Below are positions 35,416 to 44,425 of a stretch of 64,000 nt of DNA, piece after piece. The stretch covers positions 1-64,000 of the forward strand of contig CASDZW010000011.1 in the NCBI GenBank assembly GCA_949285915.1. Direction: 5' to 3'. Position numbers and translations under genes: made by a program. The stretch's first letter is position 1. Each line of letters begins with the position of its first letter. Below the pieces are notes generated by a model that ran no database searches, was not told the origin of the DNA, and saw only the letters and a program-made list of their open reading frames with translations. Origin of the DNA: an uncultured Collinsella sp. (GTDB lineage: Bacteria; Actinomycetota; Coriobacteriia; Coriobacteriales; Coriobacteriaceae).

Positions 35416-37222
35416 AACCCTGATGGCAAGCATCCGCGAGTACCGGAAGGCGGCCATCGCGACCCCGATCATCGTGTCCGGCGAGGTGGTGATGGAGGTG
35501 GCGATTCCGTTCGTGACCGCCCAGCTCATCAACACCATTCAGGCCGGCGCCGGGGTGCACGAGATGCTGCCCTACGCGGGATTCCTGATTGCCATGGCGC
35601 TCGCCTCGCTTGCTTTTGGTATCGGCGCGGGCATCACCTGCTCCGAGGCCAGCTGCGGCTTTGCCAAGAACCTGCGCCACGACGTCTTTGCCGCCGTGCA
35701 GCGCTTCAGCTTCGCCAATATCGACCAGTTCTCGAGCTCCTCGCTCGTGACCCGCCTCACGACGGACATCACGAACGTCCAGCTCGCTTACATGATGGTC
35801 ATCCGCACCGCCATCCGTTGCCCGATGCTGCTGCTCGCCGGCATCATCATGGGCTTCATCATGGGCGGTCCCATGGCCATCGTGTATGTGATTGTCGTGC
35901 CGCTTCTGGGCTTTGGCCTCTTCAAGGTCGTGCGGACCGTGCACCCGATCTTCCGCGCGGTCTTCCATAAGTACGACGCCCTGAACGAGTCCATCGAGGA
36001 GAACGTCACCGGCATGCGCGACGTCAAGAGCTACGTGCGCCAGGAGTATGAGAAGGAGAAGTTCGGCCGCGCCGCTCAGGACGTCTGCCGCGACTTCACC
36101 CGTGCCGAGAAGATCCTCGCCTTCAACGCGCCGATGATGAACCTCGCCGTGTTCACGGTCTTTGCCGTGGTCATCCAGTTCGGCAGCTACCTCATCGTCT
36201 CCACCAGGGGCGTGGCGCTGAACGTCGGCCAGTTCTCGGCGCTCACCACCTACGGCTTCATGATCTTGATGGCCCTCATGATGGTGTCGATGGTCTTTGC
36301 CATGATCACCATGGCGCAGGAGTCTGCCGAGCGTATCGTTGAGGTTATCGAGACCGAGCCTACCATCAAGAACCCGGAGAATCCGGTGACGGAGATGGCG
36401 GATGGCTCCATCGACTTTGACCACGTGACGTTCAAGTATTCCGAGAAGGCCGAGAACGCGGCGCTGACCGACATCGACCTGCATATTCGCTCCGGCGAGA
36501 CCATCGGCATCATGGGCGGCACCGGTTCGGCTAAGACCTCGCTCGTGAACCTCATCAGCCGTCTGTACGACGTGACCGAGGGTTCCGTCAAGGTCGGCGG
36601 CGTGGACGTGCGCGACTACGACCTCGACTACCTCCGCAACAGCGTCGCCGTGGTGTTGCAGAAAAACGTGCTCTTCTCGGGCACCATCAAGGAGAACCTG
36701 CGTTGGGGCGACCCGAACGCCTCCTACGACGAGCTCGTGGAGGTCTGCAAGCTCGCTCAGGCGGACGAGTTCATCCAGGGCTTCCCGCAGAAGTACGACA
36801 CCTACATCGAGCAGGGCGGCACCAACGTCTCCGGCGGTCAGAAGCAGCGTCTGTGCATTGCGCGCGCCCTGCTGAAGCGCCCGAAGGTCCTCATTCTCGA
36901 CGACTCCACGAGCGCCGTCGACACCAAGACCGACGCGCTTATCCGCGAGGGTCTGGCGAGCTACCTGCCCGACACGACCAAGATCATCATCGCGCAGCGT
37001 ACGAGCTCCGTTGAGCACGCCGACCGCATCCTCGTGCTTGACAACGGCCGCATCGCCGGCCTCGGTAGCCACGCCGAGCTCATGGAGAGCTGCGAGATCT
37101 ACCGCGAGACCTACATCTCGCAGAACCGTACCGGTGAGGAGGACGCGGAGGCAGATGCCGCCGCCGAGCCCGCGCCGCACGTTGAGCACGCCCTGGAAGG
37201 AGGTGTCGCCGATGAGCAGTAA
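35408..37222 (+). CDS. ABC exporter half-transporter with degenerate ATP site
   Basis: 604 residues: six transmembrane helices (about 15-310) and an ATPase. Walker A reads GGTGSAKT, with Ala375 (codon GCT at 36530) in place of the invariant Gly before the lysine. Signature VSGGQKQRL is normal. Walker B ends LILDDSTSAVD (Asp for Glu) and the switch His is Gln (AQRTSSV). This is the non-catalytic half of a heterodimer, like the one at 17507. It is the second gene of the marR operon and overlaps the third by 11 bases. Confidence 0.92.
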   Translation: MLKTLMASIREYRKAAIATPIIVSGEVVMEVAIPFVTAQLINTIQAGAGVHEMLPYAGFLIAMALASLAFGIGAGITCSEASCGFAKNLRHDVFAAVQRFSFANIDQFSSSSLVTRLTTDITNVQLAYMMVIRTAIRCPMLLLAGIIMGFIMGGPMAIVYVIVVPLLGFGLFKVVRTVHPIFRAVFHKYDALNESIEENVTGMRDVKSYVRQEYEKEKFGRAAQDVCRDFTRAEKILAFNAPMMNLAVFTVFAVVIQFGSYLIVSTRGVALNVGQFSALTTYGFMILMALMMVSMVFAMITMAQESAERIVEVIETEPTIKNPENPVTEMADGSIDFDHVTFKYSEKAENAALTDIDLHIRSGETIGIMGGTGSAKTSLVNLISRLYDVTEGSVKVGGVDVRDYDLDYLRNSVAVVLQKNVLFSGTIKENLRWGDPNASYDELVEVCKLAQADEFIQGFPQKYDTYIEQGGTNVSGGQKQRLCIARALLKRPKVLILDDSTSAVDTKTDALIREGLASYLPDTTKIIIAQRTSSVEHADRILVLDNGRIAGLGSHAELMESCEIYRETYISQNRTGEEDAEADAAAEPAPHVEHALEGGVADEQ

Positions 37223-39272
37223 GACCGAGTTCACCGAGAAGGACTTTGAGGCCGAGGTCGAGCGCGTGAGCGCCGCCTCCGGCAACGACAACTCCTACCC
37301 GGCGCCCCAGAAGCGCGACCCGCGCTACGTGGATGAGAACGATACGCGCCAAAACGTCGCCGGCCGCCGTGCTATGCCCCAGAAGAAGGGTATGGGCGTC
37401 CAGCTCAAGACGCTCGTCCGCGTTATCAAGACCCTGTTCTCCTTCTATCCCAAGATGCTACCGCTCGTGCTGGTGTTCATCGTCATCTCCGGTATCCTGG
37501 GCACGCTGCCTGCGACCTTTATGCAGCGCGCGCTCGAGATCGTGACCGCCGTGTGGCAGACGGGCGACTGGGCGAGCGTGTCCGGCCAGATCACCACGCT
37601 CACGCTCACGCTTATTGGCATGTACGCCATCATCCTCGTGCTGAACTTCAGCTACACCCGTATGATGGCCATCATCACGCAGGGCTCGCTCGAGAAGTTC
37701 CGCGAGAAGCTCTTCGACCACATGCAGGACCTGCCGATCAGCTACTTCGACACGCATCAGCGTGGCGACATCATGAGCCACTACACCAACGACATCGACA
37801 CGCTGCGTCAGATGATTGGTCAGTCGCTGCCCAACATCACGCTCACCATCGTCACCATCTGCTCGGTGACCTGCGTCATGCTCTACTACAGCGTGTGGAT
37901 GTTCCTCGTGGTTATTGCCGGCGTGCTCTTTATGGCCTACATGACCAAGACGCTCGGCGGCCGCTCCGCCAAGAACTTTGTTGCGCAGCAGAAGGAGATC
38001 GGCGTTGTCGAGGGCCACGTCGAGGAGATCATGAACGGTCAGCGCGTGGTGAAGGTCTTCTGCCACGAGGACGCCGCCCAGGAGGACTTCGACGTCCGCA
38101 ACGAGGCGCTCTTCCGCGCGTCGCGTGCCGCGAACCTCTACTCCAACACGCTCGGCCCCATCCTTATGAACCTCGGCAACCTGCTCTACGTGGTCGTGGC
38201 GCTTATGGGCGGTGTCTTTATTGCCTATCAGGTGCCCAACCTTTCGTTCTCGGGCCTGCCGCTTACCATTGCGGTGGCGGTGCCGTTCTTGAACATGACC
38301 AAGCAGTTTGCCGGCCAGATTGGTCAGATCTCGCAGCAGATCAACGCTGTGGTCATGGGCCTCGCTGGCGCCGAGCGCCTCTTCGAGCTGCTCGACGAGG
38401 AGCCCGAGCATGACGAGGGCTACGTGACGCTTGTCAACACCAAGATGGAGAATGGCAAGATCGTCGAGACCGACAAGCGCACCGGCCGTTGGGCGTGGAA
38501 GTGGCCGCATCATACCGGTGAGACCGAGCTTGTGCCGCTCGAGGGCGACGTGCGCCTCTTTGACGTGGACTTTGGCTACAAGCCGGGCCACACGGTGCTG
38601 CACGACATCTCCGTTTGGGCAAAGCCTGGCCAGAAGATCGCGTTCGTGGGTGCTACCGGTGCCGGTAAGACCACCATCACGAACCTGATCAACCGCTTCT
38701 ACGACATTCAGGACGGTAAGATCCGCTACGACGGCATCAACGTCACCAAGATCAAGAAGGACGACCTGCGCCGCTCGCTCGGCATGGTACTGCAGGACGT
38801 GAACCTGTTCACGGGCACCGTTATGGACAACATCCGCTACGGTCGCCTCGACGCAAGCGATGAGGAGTGCATCGCCGCCGCCAAGCTCGCTGGCGCGCAC
38901 GGCTTCATCGAGCGTCTGCCGCAGGGCTACCAGACGATGCTCACCGACAACGGTTCGAATCTGTCGCAGGGCCAGCGCCAGCTGCTCTCGATCAGCCGTG
39001 CCGCGGTTGCCGACCCGCCCGTTATGATTCTGGACGAGGCGACGTCGTCGATCGACACGCGCACCGAGGCAATCGTGCAGCGCGGCATGGACGCCCTCAT
39101 GAACGGGCGCACCACGTTCGTGATTGCGCACCGTCTGTCGACTGTCCGCAACTCCGATGCCATCATCGTGCTCGACCACGGTCGCATCATCGAGCGCGGC
39201 AGCCACGATGAACTCATCGCCAAGCGCGGTACGTACTACCAGCTCTACACCGGAGCCTTCGAGTTGGAGTAG
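37212..39272 (+). CDS. ABC exporter half-transporter, catalytic partner
   Basis: 686 residues with a ~65-residue charged cytoplasmic N-terminal extension, six helices and an ATPase. Walker A is GATGAGKT at 480-487, the signature LSQGQRQL, Walker B MILDEATSSID and switch AHRLS, all canonical. A ~45-residue charged insertion precedes the ATPase (NTKMENGKIVETDKRTGRW region). ATG 37212 follows GAAGGAGGTGTCGCC. With the 35408 product it forms a TmrAB/BmrCD-type asymmetric exporter, probably for drugs, peptides or lipids, under MarR control. Confidence 0.92.
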   Translation: MSSKTEFTEKDFEAEVERVSAASGNDNSYPAPQKRDPRYVDENDTRQNVAGRRAMPQKKGMGVQLKTLVRVIKTLFSFYPKMLPLVLVFIVISGILGTLPATFMQRALEIVTAVWQTGDWASVSGQITTLTLTLIGMYAIILVLNFSYTRMMAIITQGSLEKFREKLFDHMQDLPISYFDTHQRGDIMSHYTNDIDTLRQMIGQSLPNITLTIVTICSVTCVMLYYSVWMFLVVIAGVLFMAYMTKTLGGRSAKNFVAQQKEIGVVEGHVEEIMNGQRVVKVFCHEDAAQEDFDVRNEALFRASRAANLYSNTLGPILMNLGNLLYVVVALMGGVFIAYQVPNLSFSGLPLTIAVAVPFLNMTKQFAGQIGQISQQINAVVMGLAGAERLFELLDEEPEHDEGYVTLVNTKMENGKIVETDKRTGRWAWKWPHHTGETELVPLEGDVRLFDVDFGYKPGHTVLHDISVWAKPGQKIAFVGATGAGKTTITNLINRFYDIQDGKIRYDGINVTKIKKDDLRRSLGMVLQDVNLFTGTVMDNIRYGRLDASDEECIAAAKLAGAHGFIERLPQGYQTMLTDNGSNLSQGQRQLLSISRAAVADPPVMILDEATSSIDTRTEAIVQRGMDALMNGRTTFVIAHRLSTVRNSDAIIVLDHGRIIERGSHDELIAKRGTYYQLYTGAFELE

Positions 39273-39306
39273 CCGCGCGAACCGACGAACTGTTCGTTAC
39301 AACGAG

Positions 39307-39343
39307 CCCCGTCGCAGGTGCCAGTGCCTGCGGCGGGGTTTTA
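39307..39343 (+). terminator. Rho-independent terminator of the marR-ABC operon
   Basis: A GC-rich stem pairs CCCCGTCGCAGG (39307-39318) with CCTGCGGCGGGG (39327-39338), with one mispair, and is followed by TTTTA. Confidence 0.9.
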
Positions 39344-39397
39344 TGTTGTCAGGCCCTGACAGCTCGAGAGGGCCCGAATCGTTCCTTTGCAGTAGCC

Positions 39398-39542
39398 CAA
39401 GTCGCTCATGAGCGTAAAGAGCGCGGGACTTTCGGGACACTTTATCTAGCTAAAGCAACTATCTGGGAAAACGTAGGCGTGTTTCCCTGAAAACAAGAGC
39501 AGCGATAACCAGGGCACCGTTTTTACGCTCATAAGCGACTTG
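39398..39542. repeat. 145-bp fold-back element D (21-bp inverted ends)
   Basis: The arm at 39398-39418 (CAAGTCGCT, one variable base, then ATGAGCGTAAA) is repeated in reverse complement at 39522-39542 with one difference, enclosing 103 bases. It has the same architecture as elements A, B, C and E but a different arm sequence. Confidence 0.85.
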
Positions 39543-39719
39543 AGCCCTGGAGCGGTGTGGTGCGGGGCGACTGGTGCGCGGCAACCGTCTGCGGATGAGC
39601 CGCCGCCCGTGCCCGCCGCAACGGATAAGATAGGTTCAGAAGACCGGCGCGGGCCGGTTTACTATCGGTATGGTCGGGTTTGACGGGAAGACCCGTCGCC
39701 ATCTGCGAAAGGGGCATTG

Positions 39720-40607
39720 ATGTCTAGCGTCGTCACTATCCAGAAGGGCGGGCTCGCCGCCAAGATCAACTCCATGGGCGCCGAGCTCCAGAGCCTCGCG
39801 CTCGACGGGCACGAGTATCTCTGGCAGGCGGACCCGGCGTTTTGGGGCAAGCACGCGCCGGTGTTGTTCCCCATTGTGGGTTCCATCCGCAATGACGTTG
39901 CCGAGTCTGCCGAGGGTCCGTGCCATATGGGTCGCCACGGCGTGGCGCGCATCAACGAGCATGAGGTGGTATCGACTTCCGATGACGGTTCGAGCGTAAC
40001 TTTTGAGCTTGTGGCGAACGACGAGACGCGCGCACAGTACCCCTACGACTTCAAGCTCAACATGACGTATGCCATCACGGGTGACGCCACGCTCACGCAG
40101 ACCTTCCGCGTCGAGAACGCGGGCAACGTTGACCTTCCGTTCTCGGTGGGCGGACACCCGGCGTTCAACATTCCGGTCGAGGGCACCGACGAGGCGTACG
40201 AGGACTACGAGTTCCGTTTTGCCGAGGCGTGGACGGCCGATTGCCCCAAGCTCGTCGAGGGTGGTCTTGCCACGTACGAGGATACGTTCCGCACGGTTGA
40301 CGGCTCCGATACGCTGCCGCTCACGCGCGACATCTTCCGCTACGACACGATGATTCTCGATCACGTGCCCGGCAACACCCTCTCCCTCGTGGGCACCAAG
40401 TCGGGCCACGGGATCCGCGTCGACTTCTCCGGTTTTGACTTTGTGGGCGTGTGGGCGGCCCCGGGCGCGCCGTTTGTGGCGCTCGAGCCCTGGACGGGCA
40501 CGACCACGCTCGATACCGAGGACGACGTGCTCGAGCACAAGCACGACATCACCATTCTCGAGCCCGGCGGGGTTTTCGAGCGTTCCTTCGACATCACGCT
40601 GCTGTAA
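39720..40607 (+). CDS. Aldose 1-epimerase-family protein (LacX-like)
   Basis: 295 residues of the galactose mutarotase-like fold: AAKINSMGAELQSLALDGHEYLWQAD, APVLFPIVGSIRND, VGGHPAFNIP and VALEPWTGTTT correspond to conserved parts of the LacX/YeaD branch. The catalytic His of the mutarotase family may be in GGHPAF. It probably interconverts anomers of a hexose or hexose phosphate in the cytoplasm. ATG 39720 follows GCGAAAGGGG; a TTG three bases upstream is an alternative. Confidence 0.85.
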   Translation: MSSVVTIQKGGLAAKINSMGAELQSLALDGHEYLWQADPAFWGKHAPVLFPIVGSIRNDVAESAEGPCHMGRHGVARINEHEVVSTSDDGSSVTFELVANDETRAQYPYDFKLNMTYAITGDATLTQTFRVENAGNVDLPFSVGGHPAFNIPVEGTDEAYEDYEFRFAEAWTADCPKLVEGGLATYEDTFRTVDGSDTLPLTRDIFRYDTMILDHVPGNTLSLVGTKSGHGIRVDFSGFDFVGVWAAPGAPFVALEPWTGTTTLDTEDDVLEHKHDITILEPGGVFERSFDITLL

Positions 40608-40732
40608 GGAATCCTTGCCGCACGGGCGGCGCAAAAGAGCGATTTGGGCGAGGCGGTGCGCTTCTGGCGTGCCGCCTTTGCCATGCCGGCGAGCCCGCTG
40701 ATGGCGATTCTGCAGGATAGGGGTACCGCCGC

Positions 40733-40760
40733 TTGCCCTTTTTCCCGGTCTGGGTATGAT
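40733..40760 (+). promoter_or_regulatory. Promoter upstream of the leader peptide and prfA
   Basis: TTGCCC at 40733-40738, a 16-base spacer and TATGAT at 40755-40760. Transcription would start near 40767, just before a small frame at 40779 and about 130 bases before prfA. Confidence 0.55.
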
Positions 40761-40778
40761 TAGGTGCCGGAAGAAAGG

Positions 40779-40811
40779 ATGCGCATGTATATCAGGTTCG
40801 ACATGCTCTAG
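40779..40811 (+). CDS. Possible 10-residue leader peptide before prfA
   Basis: The ATG at 40779 has AAGAAAGG immediately upstream. The frame reads MRMYIRFDML and stops with TAG, a codon read by the release factor whose gene follows 84 bases later. It could be a leader controlling prfA through slow termination at UAG. The region between the TAG and prfA is GC-rich, but I could not draw a clear terminator or antiterminator. Chance remains a real possibility. Confidence 0.3.
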   Translation: MRMYIRFDML

Positions 40812-40895
40812 CTGGGCCGTCGCTTTGCCGCCATAGCGCGGCGCCTCACGTTGTACCCTCCGCGCCCCAGGGCGCTCACCTGCAAAGGAACCATC

Positions 40896-41963
40896 ATGCG
40901 CGACAAGCTGGAAAAACTCATCGCTGCCTACGAGGAGCTCGAGAAGAAGCTCTCCGACCCCTCGATTGCCTCCGACATAAAGGAATTCACGCGCCTCAAC
41001 AAGGAGTACGCGCATCAGACGCCGCTGGTAGCGGCCGCGCGCGAGTACCTGAGCGCCCTCGACGACATCGAGGCCGCCAAGGAGATGCTGCGCGACACCT
41101 CCGACGCCGACGAGAAGGCGATGCTTCAGGAGGACATCTCCGAGAACGAGGCAAAGCTTCCTCAGCTCGAAGAGGACATCAAGTTCATGCTCATCCCGGG
41201 CGACCCCAACGACGAGAAGAACACCATCGTCGAGATCCGCTCCGCCGCGGGCGGCGACGAGGCGGCAATCTTCGCCGGTGACCTCTTCAAGATGTACCAG
41301 CACTTCTGCGAGGCGCAGGGCTGGAAGCTCGAGGTGCTCGACTCGAGTCCGTCCGAGGCCGGCGGTTTCAAGTCCATCGAGTTCAAGGTCAACGGCGACA
41401 AGGTCTACTCGGTCATGAAGTACGAGAGCGGCGTGCACCGCGTGCAGCGCGTTCCCAAGACCGAGAGCCAGGGCCGCATCCAGACCTCGACCGCTACGGT
41501 AGCGGTGCTGCCCGAGGCGGACGAGATCGACATCAAGATCGACCAGTCCGACCTGCGCATCGACACCTACTGCGCGTCGGGCCCCGGCGGCCAGTGCGTT
41601 AACACCACCTACTCGGCGGTGCGCATCACCCACCTGCCCACCAACACCGTGGTACAGTCCCAGGAGCAGCGCTCCCAGATCCAGAACCGCGAGGTCTGCA
41701 TGCAGATGCTGCGCGCCCGCCTCTACGAGATGGAGCTTGAGAAGCAGCAGGCCGAGCTTGGTGCCGAGCGCCAGAGCCAGATCGGCCACGGAAACCGCTC
41801 CGAGAAGATCCGCACCTACAACCAGCCGCAGGACCGCGTGACCGACCATCGCATCGGTTTCAACTCCACCTACAACGGCGTGCTTTTGGGCGACCAGCTG
41901 GGTACCGTCATCGACGCGCTTGCCGCGGCCGACCGCGCCGAGAAGCTGGCCCAGGCGGTCTAA
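40896..41963 (+). CDS. prfA: Peptide chain release factor 1
   Basis: 355 residues, the normal length of RF1. The tripeptide region RVPKTESQGRIQTS corresponds to the RF1 PxT codon-reading loop for UAA/UAG, and the catalytic GGQ is at 231-233 (SGPGGQCVNTT). ATG 40896 has AAAGGAACC upstream. PrmC, which methylates the GGQ glutamine, is encoded next (42256), a very common pairing. A terminator lies between the two genes, so they are probably transcribed separately here. Confidence 0.96.
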   Translation: MRDKLEKLIAAYEELEKKLSDPSIASDIKEFTRLNKEYAHQTPLVAAAREYLSALDDIEAAKEMLRDTSDADEKAMLQEDISENEAKLPQLEEDIKFMLIPGDPNDEKNTIVEIRSAAGGDEAAIFAGDLFKMYQHFCEAQGWKLEVLDSSPSEAGGFKSIEFKVNGDKVYSVMKYESGVHRVQRVPKTESQGRIQTSTATVAVLPEADEIDIKIDQSDLRIDTYCASGPGGQCVNTTYSAVRITHLPTNTVVQSQEQRSQIQNREVCMQMLRARLYEMELEKQQAELGAERQSQIGHGNRSEKIRTYNQPQDRVTDHRIGFNSTYNGVLLGDQLGTVIDALAAADRAEKLAQAV

Positions 41964-41991
41964 GGCGCACCATCAAACCAACTGCGTGCGA

Positions 41992-42017
41992 CGGGCACCT
42001 ACGGGTGCCCGTTTCTA
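41992..42017 (+). terminator. Terminator after prfA
   Basis: An 8-bp stem CGGGCACC/GGTGCCCG with a TACG loop is followed by TTTCTAT. Confidence 0.75.
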
Positions 42018-42255
42018 TGCCGGTTTTATGGAACCTCAAAGCGCCCTTTGCCGCCCGCGTCGGCGCAGGGGCGTAAAAAACACCCACGCTGAGCTGGGCG
42101 GTTAGAATTCGTACAATCTCAGTTGGCGAATGGTTTGCCCGGTGCAAGAGGCGTGCTGATTTCTGTTTGAGGTGCGCGCTAACGTGAGAAGCGCGACGGT
42201 CCTTCCGGGAGCGCCTGCAGTAGAATCTCCACCGAGCCGACGATGAGGGGAAGCC

Positions 42256-43437
42256 ATGGGCACGACAGAACAAATGGTTGGACAGAACGCGGGGCAGGCC
42301 GCAGCGCCGGAACCGCCGCAAAAAGAGGTCTGGACCATCGAGCGTTGCCTCAGGTGGTCCACGGGCTATCTTGAGCGCCATGGCGAGGAGCGTCCGCGCC
42401 TGGCGGCTGAGTGGCTGATCTGCGCCGCGGCGCATCGCAAGCGCATCGATCTCTATCTCAATTTTGACCAGCCCCTGTCCGAGGCCGAGCTCGCTGCGGT
42501 CCGCAATGGCTTGAAGCGCCGTGCGGCGGGGGAGCCTCTGCAGTACATCACGGGCGAAACCTCATTCCGCCAGCTCGACGTCCTCTGCGAGCCTGGCGTG
42601 CTCATCCCGCGTCCCGAGACGGAGCTGCTGGTTGACTTTGTGCTCGAGTACCTCGACCACGCGGTTCTTGCCGGCGGGTCGTCCGTCGCGCGTCGCGAGC
42701 GTGTTGAGCTTCCCTGGAACGCCGAGGTTGCCCAAGCGCGCGAGCAAGAGCTCGCCGCTCTTGCCGCAAAGGCGCAAAGCGATGACGAGTCAACGGAGGC
42801 GGAGGAGGACGCTGCAGACGGTGTAGCGACGCCGGACGAGGTGGCCCCTGCTGATGCCACAGCTGTTGAAGGCGATCTCGAGGTGTCGGATCCTGAGCCC
42901 GTAGCGCCGCCGGTTGCACATGTGCTCGAGGTGGGGTGCGGCACGGGTTGCATCTCGCTCTCACTTGCCACCGAGAGGCCGGACGCAGTTCGCTGCGTTG
43001 CTACCGATATCGAGCCGCGCGCTATCGCGCTCGCGCGTCGCAACCGCGAGCGCGCCGGGCTTGCGGACGGTGCCGTTGATATCCGTGGGGGAGATTTGGT
43101 ATCGCCCGTTCGCGCTGAGGAGTACGGTACCTTCGACGTGCTCGTTTCGAACCCACCCTATGTGCCGACCAAGGTGGTAGATACGCTCCCGCGGGAGGTC
43201 GCTGCCTTTGAGCCGCACCTTGCACTCGATGGCGGGGCGGACGGGCTCGACATCTTCCGGCGCCTGCTCGATGTTGCGCCGGCGCTGCTCAAGCCGGGAG
43301 CGCTGTTTGCCGTCGAGCTGTTCGAGACGGCCGCGGAGCCCGCTGCGGAGCTCTGCCGCGCCGCCGGATTCACCGACGTACGCGTTGCCTCCGATATGAC
43401 GGGAAGGCCCCGCTTCGTGCTCGCGCACCGCGCCTAG
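42256..43437 (+). CDS. prmC: Peptide chain release factor N5-glutamine methyltransferase
   Basis: 393 residues, about 100 more than usual. The N-terminal helical domain (to ~135) has GEPLQYITG and LIPRPETELLVDF. The Rossmann methyltransferase has VLEVGCGTGCISLSL, and the catalytic NPPY is at 299-302. Between these two parts, roughly residues 138-220, is an acidic, Ala/Glu/Asp-rich insertion (DDESTEAEEDAADG and similar) that looks disordered and absent from ordinary PrmC. The enzyme methylates the glutamine of the GGQ motif in release factors. The ATG follows AGGGGAAGCC. Confidence 0.93.
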   Translation: MGTTEQMVGQNAGQAAAPEPPQKEVWTIERCLRWSTGYLERHGEERPRLAAEWLICAAAHRKRIDLYLNFDQPLSEAELAAVRNGLKRRAAGEPLQYITGETSFRQLDVLCEPGVLIPRPETELLVDFVLEYLDHAVLAGGSSVARRERVELPWNAEVAQAREQELAALAAKAQSDDESTEAEEDAADGVATPDEVAPADATAVEGDLEVSDPEPVAPPVAHVLEVGCGTGCISLSLATERPDAVRCVATDIEPRAIALARRNRERAGLADGAVDIRGGDLVSPVRAEEYGTFDVLVSNPPYVPTKVVDTLPREVAAFEPHLALDGGADGLDIFRRLLDVAPALLKPGALFAVELFETAAEPAAELCRAAGFTDVRVASDMTGRPRFVLAHRA

Positions 43438-43457
43438 CCAGAGCCTCGGCAACTTTA

Positions 43458-43498
43458 GCCCGACCGTTCGCCGGCCGTGAGCGGTCGGGCGACACATT
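43458..43498 (+). terminator. Possible terminator after prmC
   Basis: A perfect 9-bp stem GCCCGACCG (43458-43466) and CGGTCGGGC (43482-43490) encloses 15 bases. The tail GACACATTT is poor in T, so efficiency is doubtful. Confidence 0.45.
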
Positions 43499-43675
43499 TC
43501 CTACGCATCTTCTCCTTTTGCCGAGCCGCGCGGCCCGTTGGCGTGCGTTATTGACAATGTGTCCCTAAAGCGCGGTCTCGCGTGCGACAATACAGCGGAA
43601 AACGTCAGCAAGCTATCGGGCGACGCGGAACGGCCGTCGCCCGAGCGATTTTTAAAGGGAGCAGGCGACGCAACG

Positions 43676-44419
43676 ATGACCCAGGTGTTCCGCACCGCAG
43701 CAGATGAGGACCTAACGGAGTCCGCCGCAATCGCGCAGGCGGCGCGTGTCCTCATGGCGGGCGGACTTGCGCTCATCCCTACAGAAACCGTGTACGGTCT
43801 TGCCGTCGCGGTGTCCGCATTCACCTACTCCTCCGCTGACGCTACGGAGCCCTTGGTTAACGGCTGTCCCGTTCCTGCCGAGGAAACCGGTTATCGTCGC
43901 ATCTTTGACCTCAAGCAGCGCGAGCTCGCGCAGACCGTGCCCTGGCTTGTGGACGGTGCGGACGCTCTCGAGCGCTATGGTCACGACGTCGATCCCGGTG
44001 CACAGGCCCTCGCCCGTGCGTTCTGGCCAGGTGCGCTCACCCTTATCGTCCCTGCCCGTGATGATGTGCCGGCGTTTATGCGCGCGGCGGACGGAACGGT
44101 CGCGCTGCGCTCGTCGGCCTCTCCGGTGGTAGCCGCGCTCATCGAGGCTTGCGGCAGCCCGCTTGCCTGCACGAGCGCAAATACCCACGGCGCCCCCGCG
44201 CCTGCCTCGTTCTCCGCGGTAGAGCAACGCATTCTCGATGGCGTCGATATCGCCATCGACGCGGGCGCGACGCCCTGCCAGGACGCGTCGACCATCGTCT
44301 CTTTCCCCGGGGGAGAGCCGCAGATCATACGGCAGGGCGCGCTCTCCGCGGCAGATATCAAGCGTGTGCTCGAGGAGCCTTGCGGCCCCGAGCGCGCGAC
44401 GTCCCTGCGAAAAGGGTGA
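43676..44419 (+). CDS. L-threonylcarbamoyladenylate synthase (TsaC/Sua5/YrdC family)
   Basis: 247 residues. GGLALIPTETVYGLAVAV is the family's nucleotide-binding opening. FDLKQRELAQTVPWLV, FWPGALTLIVPAR, VALRSSASPVVAALI, LACTSANTHGAPAPASF and DASTIVSF follow in the normal order. It makes threonylcarbamoyl-AMP from threonine, bicarbonate and ATP for the t6A37 tRNA modification. ATG 43676 has AAAGGGAGCAGG upstream. The prfA-prmC-tsaC order is common in bacteria. It is followed closely by glpK (6 bases). Confidence 0.9.
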   Translation: MTQVFRTAADEDLTESAAIAQAARVLMAGGLALIPTETVYGLAVAVSAFTYSSADATEPLVNGCPVPAEETGYRRIFDLKQRELAQTVPWLVDGADALERYGHDVDPGAQALARAFWPGALTLIVPARDDVPAFMRAADGTVALRSSASPVVAALIEACGSPLACTSANTHGAPAPASFSAVEQRILDGVDIAIDAGATPCQDASTIVSFPGGEPQIIRQGALSAADIKRVLEEPCGPERATSLRKG

Positions 44420-44425
44420 TCGTGC

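Larger units (their letters stand above)
39273..39719. other. Gene-free 447 bases after the exporter operon
   Basis: This contains a strong terminator at 39307-39343 and fold-back element D at 39398-39542. The remainder, to the ribosome site of the next gene, shows no gene and no clear promoter. Confidence 0.6.

Noticed and set aside
43551-43591. TTGACA at 43551 as a promoter for the tsaC-like gene
   Set aside because: There is no plausible -10 at 15-19 bases; the nearest AT-rich hexamers are at spacings of 9 and 29.
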